Shown here piece by piece: positions 26,847 through 35,883 of a stretch of 46,162 nucleotides of DNA (positions are counted from its first letter, which is position 1; the number at the start of each line of letters is the position of its first letter). This DNA comes from Bacteroidota bacterium (GTDB lineage Bacteria > Bacteroidota > Bacteroidia > Bacteroidales > Dysgonomonadaceae): positions 1 through 46,162 of the forward strand of contig JAEZZZ010000128.1 in assembly GCA_023418255.1 (NCBI GenBank), written 5' to 3'. Position numbers and translations under genes: made by a program. The notes below the pieces were generated by a model. It was not told the origin of the DNA, did not search any database, and was given only the letters and a program-made list of their open reading frames with translations.

Positions 26847-29018
26847 ATGAAAATTATGATCATTGCAAACCGATTGCCGGTAAAAATTGAGAGAGACGGT
26901 GATTCGTTTATCGTGAAACGTAGCGAAGGTGGGCTGGCAACCGGATTAGGTTCGCTTGAAACGGAAGCTGAAAAATATTGGATCGGTTGGTCAGGAATAC
27001 ATACCGACGATGAAGCAGAAAGAAAAGAGATCACAGAAAAATTGCATGAGCTGAATTATCACCCTGTTTTTTTGTCTGCTGAGCAGATTGAAAACTACTA
27101 CGAAGGATATAGTAACAGCACCATTTGGCCGCTGTGTCACTATTTTTTCTCGTACATTGAGTACCAGTCCGCATACTGGGAAGCATATCAAGCGGTGAAC
27201 ACCCTTTTTTGTAAAGAATCTATTCCCTTTATTGAAAGCAATGATATTATTTGGGTGCAGGATTATCAATTAATGCTTCTGCCTAAGATGATTCGCGATA
27301 AAAAACCGAAAGTAAGCATCGGATATTTCCATCACATTCCATTCCCGTCGTACGAGCTTTTCCGTGTCCTACCCGAAAGAGAAGAGGTGCTGGAAGGATT
27401 GCTCGGCGCCGATTTGATAGGTTTTCATACGCATGATTATATGCGCCACTTCATCAGCGCGATTTATCGAGTGTTAGACTTAAATTGTAATTTAGACGAG
27501 ATAAACCTGAAAGACCGAATCGTGCATGTAGACGCTTTCCCAATGGGTATCAATTACGAACAGTATCATTCCGCGCCTTCCCGACCGGAAGTAAAAAAAG
27601 CTGCAGACATGCTCTTGAAAAAGGGTGAAAATCAAACCACCATTTTGTCAGTGGATCGACTCGATTACAGCAAGGGAATATTGCACCGACTCGCCGGATT
27701 TGCCCAGTTTTTAGAAAACCATCCCGAATATCACGAAAAAGTTATTCTTGCCATGATTGTGGTGCCATCGCGCGACACGGTGGATATGTACACCGACTTA
27801 AAAATGAAAATAGACCAAGCAATTGGTGAAATCAACGGGAAATATGCCAAACCCGGCTGGAATCCAATACATTATTACTACAGAGGATTTGCATTCAACG
27901 AGCTTTTAGCGATGTACAGCTTAGCAGAAATTGCACTTGTGAGTCCTTTGCGCGACGGAATGAACTTGGTGGCAAAAGAATATCTTGCCACCAAAAACGA
28001 AACATCGGGTGTGCTTATTCTCAGTGAGATGGCGGGAGCCGCCATTGAACTTCAAGAGGCCATTATCATCAATCCGAATGATACAAAAGAGATTGAAGCA
28101 GCCATCTTGAAGGCATTGACAATGGAGGAAGAGGAAAAAAGGATACGCTTAGAGAAGATGCAAAAACGCATATCGACACAAACCGTTAAAAAGTGGGCAA
28201 ACGATTTTGTGAAAGAGATGCTTTTTATAAAAGAACAAAACAAACAAATTCTGCAAAAAATTGTCGGGCGACGCCAGTTGAATCAGATAAAAAAATCGTA
28301 TAAACAGGCCGCAAAACGCCTTATTATGCTCGATTATGATGGTACGCTCGCGCCGTTTGTAAAAAATCCTGAAGATGCCATTCCCACACAAGAATTGCTG
28401 GATTTGCTTAAAGAGTTGACATCTGACAAGAAAAACAAAGTGGTTATCAACAGCGGACGAAATCATCAAGTGCTTGACAAATGGTTTCAGGGATTGTCGC
28501 TTGACTTTGCGGCAGAACATGGGGCTTTTTACAAAGAAAACGGCACGTGGCACAAAAACGAAATCGCATCTGATTTGATGGACGAGGAAATCCTTGAAAT
28601 CATTCATCACACCATCGATAAAACGCCCCGATCGCATCTGGAAGAAAAAGAGGCCTCTCTTGTGTGGCACTATCGAAATGTAGATGTTTGGTTGGCAGAA
28701 CTTCGTGAAAAACAGCTCATCAACGCGTTGATGGGACCTTGTTCGAGATTGAATTTACAAATTGTTCCCGGAAATAAGATTGTGGAAATTAAATCCCCAC
28801 ACTATAATAAAGGCAGCGAAGTAGCACGTTTGTTGGCGAAAGACACCTATGACTTTGTACTTGCTATTGGCGACGACACTACTGACGAAGATATGTTTCG
28901 CGCCGTCCCTGATGACAGCATTAGCATAAAAGTAGGAAGTTTCTCACCGGCGGCAAAATATCGCATTCCTCTGCAATCATCTGTAATCCCATTCTTTAAA
29001 AAACTAATTGAGAAATAA
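26847..29018 (+). CDS. Bifunctional trehalose-6-phosphate synthase/phosphatase
   Basis: Fusion of OtsA-type GT20 synthase (about 1-475) and OtsB-type HAD phosphatase (about 485-723), making trehalose from UDP-glucose and glucose 6-phosphate. Synthase marks: ANRLPVKIER, SEGGLATGLGSL, WIGWSG, GYFHHIPFPSYELFRVLP, SVDRLDYSKG and SPLRDGMNLVAKEY. Phosphatase marks: Asp496-Tyr-Asp498-Gly-Thr (LDYDGT), INSGR, and GDDTTDEDMF around 675-684, so both halves look active. ATG 26847 is chosen because family similarity begins with KIMIIANRLP; ATG 26856 is an alternative. The MscS gene follows after 1 nt and a GH15 gene converges, suggesting an osmotic-stress unit. Confidence 0.94.
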   Translation: MKIMIIANRLPVKIERDGDSFIVKRSEGGLATGLGSLETEAEKYWIGWSGIHTDDEAERKEITEKLHELNYHPVFLSAEQIENYYEGYSNSTIWPLCHYFFSYIEYQSAYWEAYQAVNTLFCKESIPFIESNDIIWVQDYQLMLLPKMIRDKKPKVSIGYFHHIPFPSYELFRVLPEREEVLEGLLGADLIGFHTHDYMRHFISAIYRVLDLNCNLDEINLKDRIVHVDAFPMGINYEQYHSAPSRPEVKKAADMLLKKGENQTTILSVDRLDYSKGILHRLAGFAQFLENHPEYHEKVILAMIVVPSRDTVDMYTDLKMKIDQAIGEINGKYAKPGWNPIHYYYRGFAFNELLAMYSLAEIALVSPLRDGMNLVAKEYLATKNETSGVLILSEMAGAAIELQEAIIINPNDTKEIEAAILKALTMEEEEKRIRLEKMQKRISTQTVKKWANDFVKEMLFIKEQNKQILQKIVGRRQLNQIKKSYKQAAKRLIMLDYDGTLAPFVKNPEDAIPTQELLDLLKELTSDKKNKVVINSGRNHQVLDKWFQGLSLDFAAEHGAFYKENGTWHKNEIASDLMDEEILEIIHHTIDKTPRSHLEEKEASLVWHYRNVDVWLAELREKQLINALMGPCSRLNLQIVPGNKIVEIKSPHYNKGSEVARLLAKDTYDFVLAIGDDTTDEDMFRAVPDDSISIKVGSFSPAAKYRIPLQSSVIPFFKKLIEK

Positions 29019-29019
29019 T

Positions 29020-30105
29020 ATGGACGAACTGAACGATTTTTTTAATTTCTCTGAACGAAGTAATTGGAGCTATATTATTGCTATTGGGGTTTTTCTTGTC
29101 CTCTTTTTTATGTTGATTTTTATTTTCAACCGCGTGTTAAAAGGGCTCGAAGTCAAATCAAAAAGGACGAACAGTCCGATAGACGCTTTTATTATTCGGC
29201 TGTTTCGCATTCCCGGAATATGGATTATTTTTTCGGTGTTGCTTCATATTTTTGCTTCCTCCATAAAAGATGATACACGCGTTTTTGAGACGCTTCAACC
29301 GATTAGTCGCGTTTTGTTGATTTTAGCGATTGGATGGCTTTTTATTCAAACGATACGCGCTGTTTTCAGATATGTTCAGAATAAATACGACATCAATAAT
29401 CCCGACAACTTAGAGGCTCGTAAAAAGTTGACGCAGCTCAACATGATTGAGAGGATATTGGTGGTTGTGGCAGTTGTTATTTTTGTGGGAATTGCCTTGA
29501 TGTCGATAAAGCCATTGAAAGAGCTGGGATTGAGCGTCCTGGCTTCGGCAGGAATTGTCGGAATCATTATTGGATTGGCGGCACAACGCAGTGTGGGGCA
29601 AATTTTGTCCGGTGTGCAAATTGCATTCACTCAGCCTATCCGAATTGACGATGTGGTGGTAATTGAAGGTGAGTGGGGGCGTATTGAAGAGATTAATATA
29701 ACCTATGCGGTGGTGAAAATTTGGGATGAGCGTCGTTTAATTGTTCCTATCGAATATTTCCTGAATACGCCGGTGCAAAACTGGACACGTACAACATCAA
29801 ACATTGTGGGAACAGTGTATCTATATGTATCATACGATTTGCCATTGGAGCCGCTGAGAGAGCATCTTATGGTTGTTGTCAAAGATCATCCCGATTGGGA
29901 TGGCAGAGTGCAGAACATCCAAGTAACCGACAGCAAGCAGTGGTACAAAGAGGTTCGCCTTTTGGTGAGCAGTGCCGACTCATCGGCAAATTGGGATTTG
30001 CGCGTTTATGTGCGTGAGAAGATGATTGATTTTATCAATGAAAAATATCCCGGTTCATTTGCTCGCATCAACTCAAATGTGGGGACGTTGGACAAAAGAA
30101 AATAA
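29020..30105 (+). CDS. MscS-family mechanosensitive channel
   Basis: Small-conductance mechanosensitive channel homologue of 361 aa that would release solutes on hypo-osmotic shock. Four predicted helices (about 15-38, 58-80, 90-110, 140-160) precede the pore helix. The pore-lining helix and beta domain entrance read LGLSVLASAGIVGIIIGLAA, then RSVGQILSGVQIAFTQPIRIDD. The C-terminal soluble vestibule follows. ATG 29020 lies 1 nt after the trehalose gene stop; a TTG at 29008 inside that gene is not needed. Confidence 0.92.
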   Translation: MDELNDFFNFSERSNWSYIIAIGVFLVLFFMLIFIFNRVLKGLEVKSKRTNSPIDAFIIRLFRIPGIWIIFSVLLHIFASSIKDDTRVFETLQPISRVLLILAIGWLFIQTIRAVFRYVQNKYDINNPDNLEARKKLTQLNMIERILVVVAVVIFVGIALMSIKPLKELGLSVLASAGIVGIIIGLAAQRSVGQILSGVQIAFTQPIRIDDVVVIEGEWGRIEEINITYAVVKIWDERRLIVPIEYFLNTPVQNWTRTTSNIVGTVYLYVSYDLPLEPLREHLMVVVKDHPDWDGRVQNIQVTDSKQWYKEVRLLVSSADSSANWDLRVYVREKMIDFINEKYPGSFARINSNVGTLDKRK

Positions 30106-30144
30106 TGCCCTCCCCTTCTACATTCTCTAAATTCGATATTCTTT

Positions 30145-31938
30145 TTATGGACGAATAAATTTAGACAACTCTTTCTCTTTGGAAAAAAGGCGCGCCGTAT
30201 TAATGAAAGCCAGGTGCGAATATGCCTGAGGGAAATTACCTAGTTGGCGTTTTGTCTGAAAGTCTAAATCTTCGCTGTAGAGTCCCACATGGTTAGCATA
30301 GGAAATCATTGACTCAAAGAGTTGTTGAGCTTCTTGTTTTTCGCCAATGACATAAAGAGCTTCAATCAGCCAAAAGGTGCATATTGTAAAAGATGAAGTG
30401 GGAGCTCCAAAATCGTCCTCTGCCTTATATCGATACATTAACCCGTCATGCAGTAAATTTTCTTTGATTGCCAAAACTGTTTTCACGTAGCACTCATCGT
30501 CACCGTCAATAAAACCGTAGGGCTGCATCAGCAATAAGGAAGAGTCAAAATCGGTGTTTTCATAAGCTTGCGTAAAAGATTGAACTTCCTCGTTCCATCC
30601 CTTTTCGTGCACCTCTTCCTTTATGATATCAGCTTCGGCGCGCCATTTCTGTGCATAATTGTCCTTTTGCAGCAACTCGGCAATAAGCGACGCGCGATCA
30701 ATGGCAACCCAGCTCATCACTTTTGAGAAAACATAATGCCGCTCTTTGGTGCGAAATTCCCAAATGCTTTGATCTTTGCTTCGCCACGATTTCAGCACCA
30801 TGCGCACCATGTTTTTCACAATTTCCCAGATTTCTTCCACCTCATCCAATGTACCGGGAAAATAGAGGTAATATTTATAAATGACATCCATCAAATATCC
30901 CAACGAATCGTTTTGAAGCTGATTGTACGCGGCATTTCCAATCCTCACGGGGGCAGAGTTTTCATATCCCGAAAGATGTGGAAGAACCTCTTCTGTCAGC
31001 TCGCGCTCACCACGAATGCCATACATAATTTGAAATACATCGTCGCGCGATTTCAATATCTTTTTCACAAATCCGATGAAGCGTTCAGCGGCATTTTTGT
31101 GCTTCATATAAAGCAGTGTGTTGATGGACATGGAAGCATCGCGTATCCAGCAGAAGCGATAATCCCAATTGCGCGTTTCGCCAATACTTTCAGGAAGGCT
31201 GGTAGTGAGAGCGGCAACCATGGCTCCGGAGTTTTGATATGTCATCAGTTTTAGCACCAGCATGCTCCGTTTTATCTGATTGTCATATGACAAATATTCG
31301 CGTGAGCGATGAATCCAGTTGAGCCAGTATACTTTTGTGCGTTCATAATCCAGCAAGATGCGATTTATATCAACCGTTATTAATTTCTGATTGTATGAGA
31401 GCAAGAAAAATTGGTCTTCTGTCAGCGTAATTTCATCGCCGTTTAGCACTTTTGTAAAGTCCAATCCGGTGTACAGATAGATTTTATCCTCGTCGTCTTC
31501 AACGGATGATGTTTTGATGTAGTTTGAAAAAATGCGGTGTGTAACCTCTTCTTGTGCATAATTGATTTTGGGGTCGTACAAAACACGCATTTTGGGCTTT
31601 CCCCACATCAGACGAATGAAACGATGAATTTCGGGCGGCATATAGTGTTCTTGCTCTGCGGTTCGATAGCGTGGCATGTAATCCAATATGGCAAAACCAC
31701 CCTCTTTTCCCTCAAAGCGGGTGGAAAGAATGTTGGTGTTTCCCAAATAGGATTGCGTGATTTCATAATCATCGGAAACGACAAAAGAAAAGCTGCCGCC
31801 TTTTGCTTCGTCCAGCAGTTTCGTAAAAACCGATGGTGAATCGAAATCCGGCAGACAGAGCCAATCGATGCTTCCCGTTTTTGAAATCAATGCCGCTGAG
31901 CGGCAGTTCCCTATTACGCCATAATCCAAATTTTTCAT
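30145..31938 (-). CDS. GH15 family glycoside hydrolase (glucoamylase- or trehalase-like)
   Basis: Cytoplasmic inverting glucosidase of the GH15 (alpha/alpha)6 barrel family, 597 aa, no signal peptide. The N-terminal domain opens DYGVIGNCRSAALISKTGSIDW, shortened here as a family mark. The catalytic barrel contains Asn257-Trp-Asp in RNWDYRFCWIRDAS and later WEFRTKERHYVFSKVM. Some GH15 members are trehalases and others cleave alpha-1,4-glucans. Convergence with a trehalose synthase and MscS gene favours a trehalose or glycogen turnover role, but sequence alone does not decide. Confidence 0.88.
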   Translation of the reverse strand: MKNLDYGVIGNCRSAALISKTGSIDWLCLPDFDSPSVFTKLLDEAKGGSFSFVVSDDYEITQSYLGNTNILSTRFEGKEGGFAILDYMPRYRTAEQEHYMPPEIHRFIRLMWGKPKMRVLYDPKINYAQEEVTHRIFSNYIKTSSVEDDEDKIYLYTGLDFTKVLNGDEITLTEDQFFLLSYNQKLITVDINRILLDYERTKVYWLNWIHRSREYLSYDNQIKRSMLVLKLMTYQNSGAMVAALTTSLPESIGETRNWDYRFCWIRDASMSINTLLYMKHKNAAERFIGFVKKILKSRDDVFQIMYGIRGERELTEEVLPHLSGYENSAPVRIGNAAYNQLQNDSLGYLMDVIYKYYLYFPGTLDEVEEIWEIVKNMVRMVLKSWRSKDQSIWEFRTKERHYVFSKVMSWVAIDRASLIAELLQKDNYAQKWRAEADIIKEEVHEKGWNEEVQSFTQAYENTDFDSSLLLMQPYGFIDGDDECYVKTVLAIKENLLHDGLMYRYKAEDDFGAPTSSFTICTFWLIEALYVIGEKQEAQQLFESMISYANHVGLYSEDLDFQTKRQLGNFPQAYSHLAFINTARLFSKEKELSKFIRP

Positions 31939-31971
31939 CTATTCGCTGTTGTTTTGATATTAAAAACGATG

Positions 31972-31979
31972 CAAAGATA
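31972..31979 (-). promoter_or_regulatory. Promoter -7 element for the GH15 gene
   Basis: TATCTTTG on the minus strand is an exact TAnnTTTG match, placed about 34 nt before the ATG at 31938. A TTG box lies 21 bp upstream, slightly longer than the usual 19. Confidence 0.55.
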
Positions 31980-32060
31980 GGCATTATATTGAAATAAAGA
32001 CAACATGACTGCAAGCATCCCATTTTTACTGTGATAGACAAAAAGACTGTTTACGTAGCA

Positions 32061-33110
32061 CTAATACGGTGCTCGTTCTGTCAACTCACCGCGAAGTGGC
32101 TGCTTCATCAGTTTTTGTATGGTAACGTGGTCGGCTTGTTTTCCTAAGAGGAACATCATTTTCGCGAGTGCCGCTTCCAGCGTGATGTCGTGACCGCTTA
32201 TAACTCCCATTTTTTTTAGCACTTGTCCGTTTTCATAGCGGTGCATTTCCACACTTCCATATAAGCACTGCGTCACGTTCACTGTCAGTAATCCATTTTT
32301 GACAGCGTTGCTCAACAGCTCAATAAACCACTCTTCGCGTAGCGCGTTGCCCGAGCCATATGTTTCCAAGACCAAGCCTTTAAGATTAGGAACTTTTAAA
32401 ATAGATTCTACCCACTCTTTGCGGATGCCGGGAAAAAACTTTAAGATACCCACATGGTGATCCAAGTCGTAGTGAAAGCGGCACGGCTTGTCGTATTCCG
32501 GAGTTAGGATAAATTTATCTTCGTAGCGAATATCGACGCCTACTTCTGCCAAATAGGGATAATTAGGGGAGGAAAACGCGCTGAAATGGTCCGCGCTTAT
32601 TTTTATGGTTCGATTGCCACGCATCAGCAGGTTTTGCATATACACACACAATTCAGGTACGCGCGGATGTCCGTTGTTGTCCTTATCTGCGGCGATTTCC
32701 AACGCCGTGATAATATTCTCTTTTCCGTCGGTACGCAACTTTCCTATCGGAAGCTGAGAGCCCGTTAGAATAATTGGTTTTGTCAGGTTTTCAAACATGA
32801 AACTCATAGCCGACGCCGTATAAGCCATCGTGTCGGTTCCGTGCAAAATTACAAATCCATCGTAAGTCTCGTAGTGCTCTTCAATAACGGCAACCATCTG
32901 TTTCCATTTTTCCGGCGACACGTCCGAGGAATCAATGGGAGGATCGAATAGATAGGTTTCTACATTGAAGTTTAAGCGTCTGATTTCAGGTACGTTCGAG
33001 CTCAAATGGCTAAAGTTGAATGGTTCTAAAGCGCCTGTGGCGAGGTTTTCAATCATGCCGATTGTTCCACCCGTGTAAATTAACAGGACTTTTGCATCTT
33101 TGTCAATCAT
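32061..33110 (-). CDS. L-asparaginase, type I
   Basis: Cytoplasmic amidohydrolase converting asparagine to aspartate and ammonia, 349 aa. The first catalytic threonine is Thr16 in IYTGGTIGM. The second active-site group is in ILHGTDTMAYTA with the Thr-Asp pair, and TDGKENIITALEIA supplies the Lys. There is no signal peptide, consistent with the low-affinity cytoplasmic form. Monocistronic, with a -7-like box at 33129-33136. Confidence 0.93.
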   Translation of the reverse strand: MIDKDAKVLLIYTGGTIGMIENLATGALEPFNFSHLSSNVPEIRRLNFNVETYLFDPPIDSSDVSPEKWKQMVAVIEEHYETYDGFVILHGTDTMAYTASAMSFMFENLTKPIILTGSQLPIGKLRTDGKENIITALEIAADKDNNGHPRVPELCVYMQNLLMRGNRTIKISADHFSAFSSPNYPYLAEVGVDIRYEDKFILTPEYDKPCRFHYDLDHHVGILKFFPGIRKEWVESILKVPNLKGLVLETYGSGNALREEWFIELLSNAVKNGLLTVNVTQCLYGSVEMHRYENGQVLKKMGVISGHDITLEAALAKMMFLLGKQADHVTIQKLMKQPLRGELTERAPY

Positions 33111-33128
33111 AATAGTAGTTTATTTCCA

Positions 33129-33136
33129 CAAAAATA
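33129..33136 (-). promoter_or_regulatory. Possible -7 element for the asparaginase gene
   Basis: TATTTTTG on the minus strand, an exact TAnnTTTG match about 20 nt before the ATG at 33110. No -33 box was recognised. Confidence 0.4.
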
Positions 33137-33293
33137 ACAAAAGAGATTGAAATTGATACATATTTAAGGAAAACTTTTTCATTTTTAGAGACTTTCGAAG
33201 TTTGAAACAAATGAGCTTTTTCCATCAATCGAACCAAACCTTTGTAATATTGTTTACATTATATTATAAATCATATCAAAAATATAGAAAACG

Positions 33294-33713
33294 ATGACAC
33301 ATACTATTAAAGCTATTTGGGAGAAAAACAACATTTTCAATACTGAAATCGATGGCCATAAAATCACCATCGATTTGGCAAAAGATGCAGGAGGCGATGA
33401 CGTCGGTCCACGACCTAAAAAACTGATGCTTGTGGCTGCTGCCGGATGCTCGGGATTGGATATTGTGGAGGTTGTGCGCAAAATGCGCATTGATATTCAG
33501 TCGTTTGATATCGATATTGAAGCAGAACTTAGCGAAGAATACCCTATTCAATATACATCGATGAAGGTGGTGTATCAATTTACGGGAGAAAATCTGCCTG
33601 TGAAAAAACTAGAACGTGCCTGCAAGCTCTCTTTTGATAACTATTGCGGTGTGTTGGCTGTCTACAAAAAAGCTATTCCGGTTTCGTATGAGGTAAGGGT
33701 CAATCCAAGTTAA
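33294..33713 (+). CDS. OsmC family protein
   Basis: OsmC/Ohr-fold protein, 139 aa. Two cysteines sit at the expected positions, Cys52 in AAAGCSGLDIVEV and Cys118 in SFDNYCGVLAVYKK, as in thiol peroxidases reducing organic hydroperoxides. The second segment resembles the YhfA-like subgroup, whose physiological role is poorly defined. No clear TAnnTTTG promoter was found upstream. It stands alone between asparaginase and pgk. Confidence 0.88.
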   Translation: MTHTIKAIWEKNNIFNTEIDGHKITIDLAKDAGGDDVGPRPKKLMLVAAAGCSGLDIVEVVRKMRIDIQSFDIDIEAELSEEYPIQYTSMKVVYQFTGENLPVKKLERACKLSFDNYCGVLAVYKKAIPVSYEVRVNPS

Positions 33714-34037
33714 ACATTTGTCCTTCAGCACGAATTTGCAATCCTTTCATTCGTTATTTCTAAAAAGTTTCTTCATTTAAATTGAAGAGGCATGGCATAT
33801 ACACATTTCTTCTAAGATAAGAAGATGTACCAGGCGGAGCGGTTATGAAAGGCTAACAAAATCAAGACGAAGCTTCGCTGGGAGGCGATGCCCGCATTTA
33901 TCGTCGGCGCAGTCAATTTCATAAGAATCAGCGGTATCTTCGTTTATGATAGCTGAAATATGAAAACAACGAATCGCTGATAACTATCCCCTGCCCTTTG
34001 ACCGCTTTAATCCGATAAGATTTTTATCTGAGCGTGC
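33714..34037. other. Intergenic region before pgk
   Basis: No coding region can be supported. It contains a short CTTCT/AGAAG hairpin near 33810-33827 and a palindromic GAAGCTTC near 33870. From 33975 onward it resembles the sequence before pheT at 35695-35779 (see the promoter modules). Confidence 0.45.
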
Positions 34038-34066
34038 GGTTTTAACAGAAAAATCATGTACCTTTG
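34038..34066 (+). promoter_or_regulatory. pgk promoter module
   Basis: Ends in TACCTTTG (34059-34066), an exact -7 match. The 23 nt at 34038-34060 are identical to 35751-35773 in front of pheT, and weaker similarity extends upstream to 33975. Transcription should start near 34073, giving a leader of about 67 nt. Confidence 0.65.
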
Positions 34067-34139
34067 CAACATTGTTTTAGGCGACAGCATCGTTAAAGAC
34101 AAAGTCTAAATTCAGGGAACTAAAAAAGAAATAGATATT

Positions 34140-35402
34140 ATGCAAACAATTGACTCATTTAACTTTGCCGATAAAAAGGCATTTGTTCGTGTGGACTTCA
34201 ATGTCCCTCTCGACGAAAATTTCAACATCACTGACGACACACGCATTCGCGCCGCCATACCCACATTGAAAAAGATTCTCAAAGACGGCGGAAGCGTTAT
34301 TATTGGTTCACACTTAGGACGCCCCAAGGGTGTAGACGAAAAGTTTTCGATGAAACATATCCTGTCACGCGTGACGGAACTGCTAGAGGCGAATGTTCAT
34401 TTTGCAAATAATTGTATTGGTGACGAAGCCGAAGCCAAAGTGGCGTCCTTGCAGCCGGGAGAAGCCTTGCTTTTGGAGAATCTACGTTTTTATGCCGAAG
34501 AAGAAGGAAAGCCACGCGGATTAGCTGAAGATGCTTCACCCGAAGAAGTAACCGAAGCCAAAAAAGCGGTTAAAAAATCGCAAAAAGAATTTGCGGAAAA
34601 ACTGGCTTCCTATGCTGATGTGTATGTAAACGACGCGTTCGGAACTGCACACAGAGCGCATGCATCCACAGCTTTAATCGCGGAATACTTTGACGAAGAC
34701 CACAAAATGTTTGGATATCTGTTGCAAAACGAAATCATTGCCGTTGAAAAAGTGATGAACGACACACAGCGTCCATTTACCGCCATTATGGGTGGTTCGA
34801 AGGTGTCCACAAAAATTGAAATTATTAAAAACCTGTTAGACAAAGTAGATAATCTGATTCTCGCGGGAGGAATGACCTATACTTTTGCCAAATCTTTTGG
34901 CGGAAAAATTGGAGATTCTATTGTGGAGGATGATAAACTCGCCTTGGCACAAGAGATTGTGGAGCTGGCAAAACAAAAAGGAGTAAATCTTGTTTTGGCA
35001 ACCGATGCCAAGTTGGGAGACAGCTTCAGCAACGATGCTAAAACTAATTTTGCCCCGGTGAAAGAAATTCCCGATGGGTGGGAAGGATTGGATATTGGCC
35101 CCGAATCGGAAAAACGCTTTGCCGAGGTTATCAAAAACTCCAAAACCATTCTTTGGAATGGTCCCGTTGGCGTGTTTGAGTTTGATAATTTCGATCACGG
35201 TTCGCGCGTTGTTGCCGATGCCATTGTGGCTGCTACCAAGAAAGGCGCATTCTCATTGGTTGGTGGTGGCGACTCAGTGGCATGTATCAATAAATTTGGC
35301 AAAGCCGGAGAAGTGTCCTATGTATCCACCGGCGGTGGAGCTCTGCTCGAAATGATTGAAGGAAAAACGCTACCCGGCATCAAAGCCATTCGCGGATATT
35401 GA
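34140..35402 (+). CDS. pgk: Phosphoglycerate kinase
   Basis: Glycolytic ATP-forming enzyme converting 1,3-bisphosphoglycerate to 3-phosphoglycerate, 420 aa, complete. N-terminal substrate half: FVRVDFNVPLDE, SHLGRPKG, LLLENLRFYAEEEGKPRG and YVNDAFGTAHRAHAS. C-terminal nucleotide half: MGGSKVSTKI, ILAGGMTYTF, NGPVGVFEFDNF and VGGGDSVACINKFG. Followed by its own terminator at 35445-35493. Confidence 0.97.
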   Translation: MQTIDSFNFADKKAFVRVDFNVPLDENFNITDDTRIRAAIPTLKKILKDGGSVIIGSHLGRPKGVDEKFSMKHILSRVTELLEANVHFANNCIGDEAEAKVASLQPGEALLLENLRFYAEEEGKPRGLAEDASPEEVTEAKKAVKKSQKEFAEKLASYADVYVNDAFGTAHRAHASTALIAEYFDEDHKMFGYLLQNEIIAVEKVMNDTQRPFTAIMGGSKVSTKIEIIKNLLDKVDNLILAGGMTYTFAKSFGGKIGDSIVEDDKLALAQEIVELAKQKGVNLVLATDAKLGDSFSNDAKTNFAPVKEIPDGWEGLDIGPESEKRFAEVIKNSKTILWNGPVGVFEFDNFDHGSRVVADAIVAATKKGAFSLVGGGDSVACINKFGKAGEVSYVSTGGGALLEMIEGKTLPGIKAIRGY

Positions 35403-35444
35403 TTCCGCAAGCAATTCAGTTAAGCTAAACGTATAAATTCAATG

Positions 35445-35493
35445 TAACCTTTGTCAATTTTTAAATGTTGGCAAAGGTTATCGTATTTTTTTT
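35445..35493 (+). terminator. Intrinsic terminator of pgk
   Basis: TAACCTTTG (35445-35453) pairs with CAAAGGTTA (35472-35480); inner CAA/TTG pairing extends the stem after one mismatch. The stem is followed by a run of eight T residues ending at 35493. It begins 43 nt after the pgk stop. Confidence 0.75.
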
Positions 35494-35544
35494 CATAAAA
35501 TAGGGGGCGTAAAAAGCTGATTAATATCCCATTGTGCTGTTAAT

Positions 35545-35657
35545 AATTTCCGTACGTACGCAGTGAAATTTCCATACGTATGGAACAAAATTTCTGTACG
35601 TACGCAATAAAATTTTCATACGTACGGAGCAAATATTCCGTACGTACGGAAAAGCAA
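35545..35657. repeat. Five tandem 22-bp units with TACGTA-centred palindromes
   Basis: Units begin at 35545, 35567, 35589, 35611 and 35633 with an exact 22-bp period (the last unit slightly extended). Each has an A/T-rich lead followed by a TACGTA core. Units 2 and 5 contain perfect 16-bp palindromes, TTCCATACGTATGGAA and TTCCGTACGTACGGAA; units 1, 3 and 4 are imperfect versions. The period of about two helical turns puts every core on the same face of the DNA. The array lies between the pgk terminator and the pheT promoter, so it is probably not transcribed at high level from pgk. Function unknown. Confidence 0.9.
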
Positions 35658-35694
35658 ATGATTTCACCACAGCCAACCTTATTGAAAAGTTGAA

Positions 35695-35779
35695 CGCTGA
35701 TAGCTGACCGCTGACCGCTTCAATTCTACAAGTTTTTCATCTCTCTCTATGGTTTTAACAGAAAAATCATGTAAATTTG
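35695..35779 (+). promoter_or_regulatory. pheT promoter module, related to that of pgk
   Basis: Ends in TAAATTTG (35772-35779), an exact -7 match. The last 23 nt before the variable -7 bases (35751-35773) are identical to the pgk promoter. The upstream part (35695-35722) is built of degenerate heptamers of the type CGCTGAC. The leader to the pheT ATG is about 98 nt and can form a 7-bp stem, AAGATGG (35805-35811) with CCATCTT (35842-35848). Confidence 0.65.
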
Positions 35780-35883
35780 AACATTTTTTTAAGACAAACA
35801 GAACAAGATGGCATAAGAAACAACATGTAAAATCGCATTTCCCATCTTCATAATAAAAATAAATATTTTAGACACCGCTTACG

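Noticed and set aside
35545..35657. CRISPR array interpretation of the 22-bp repeats
   Set aside because: The units are contiguous, with no unique spacers, and no cas genes lie nearby.
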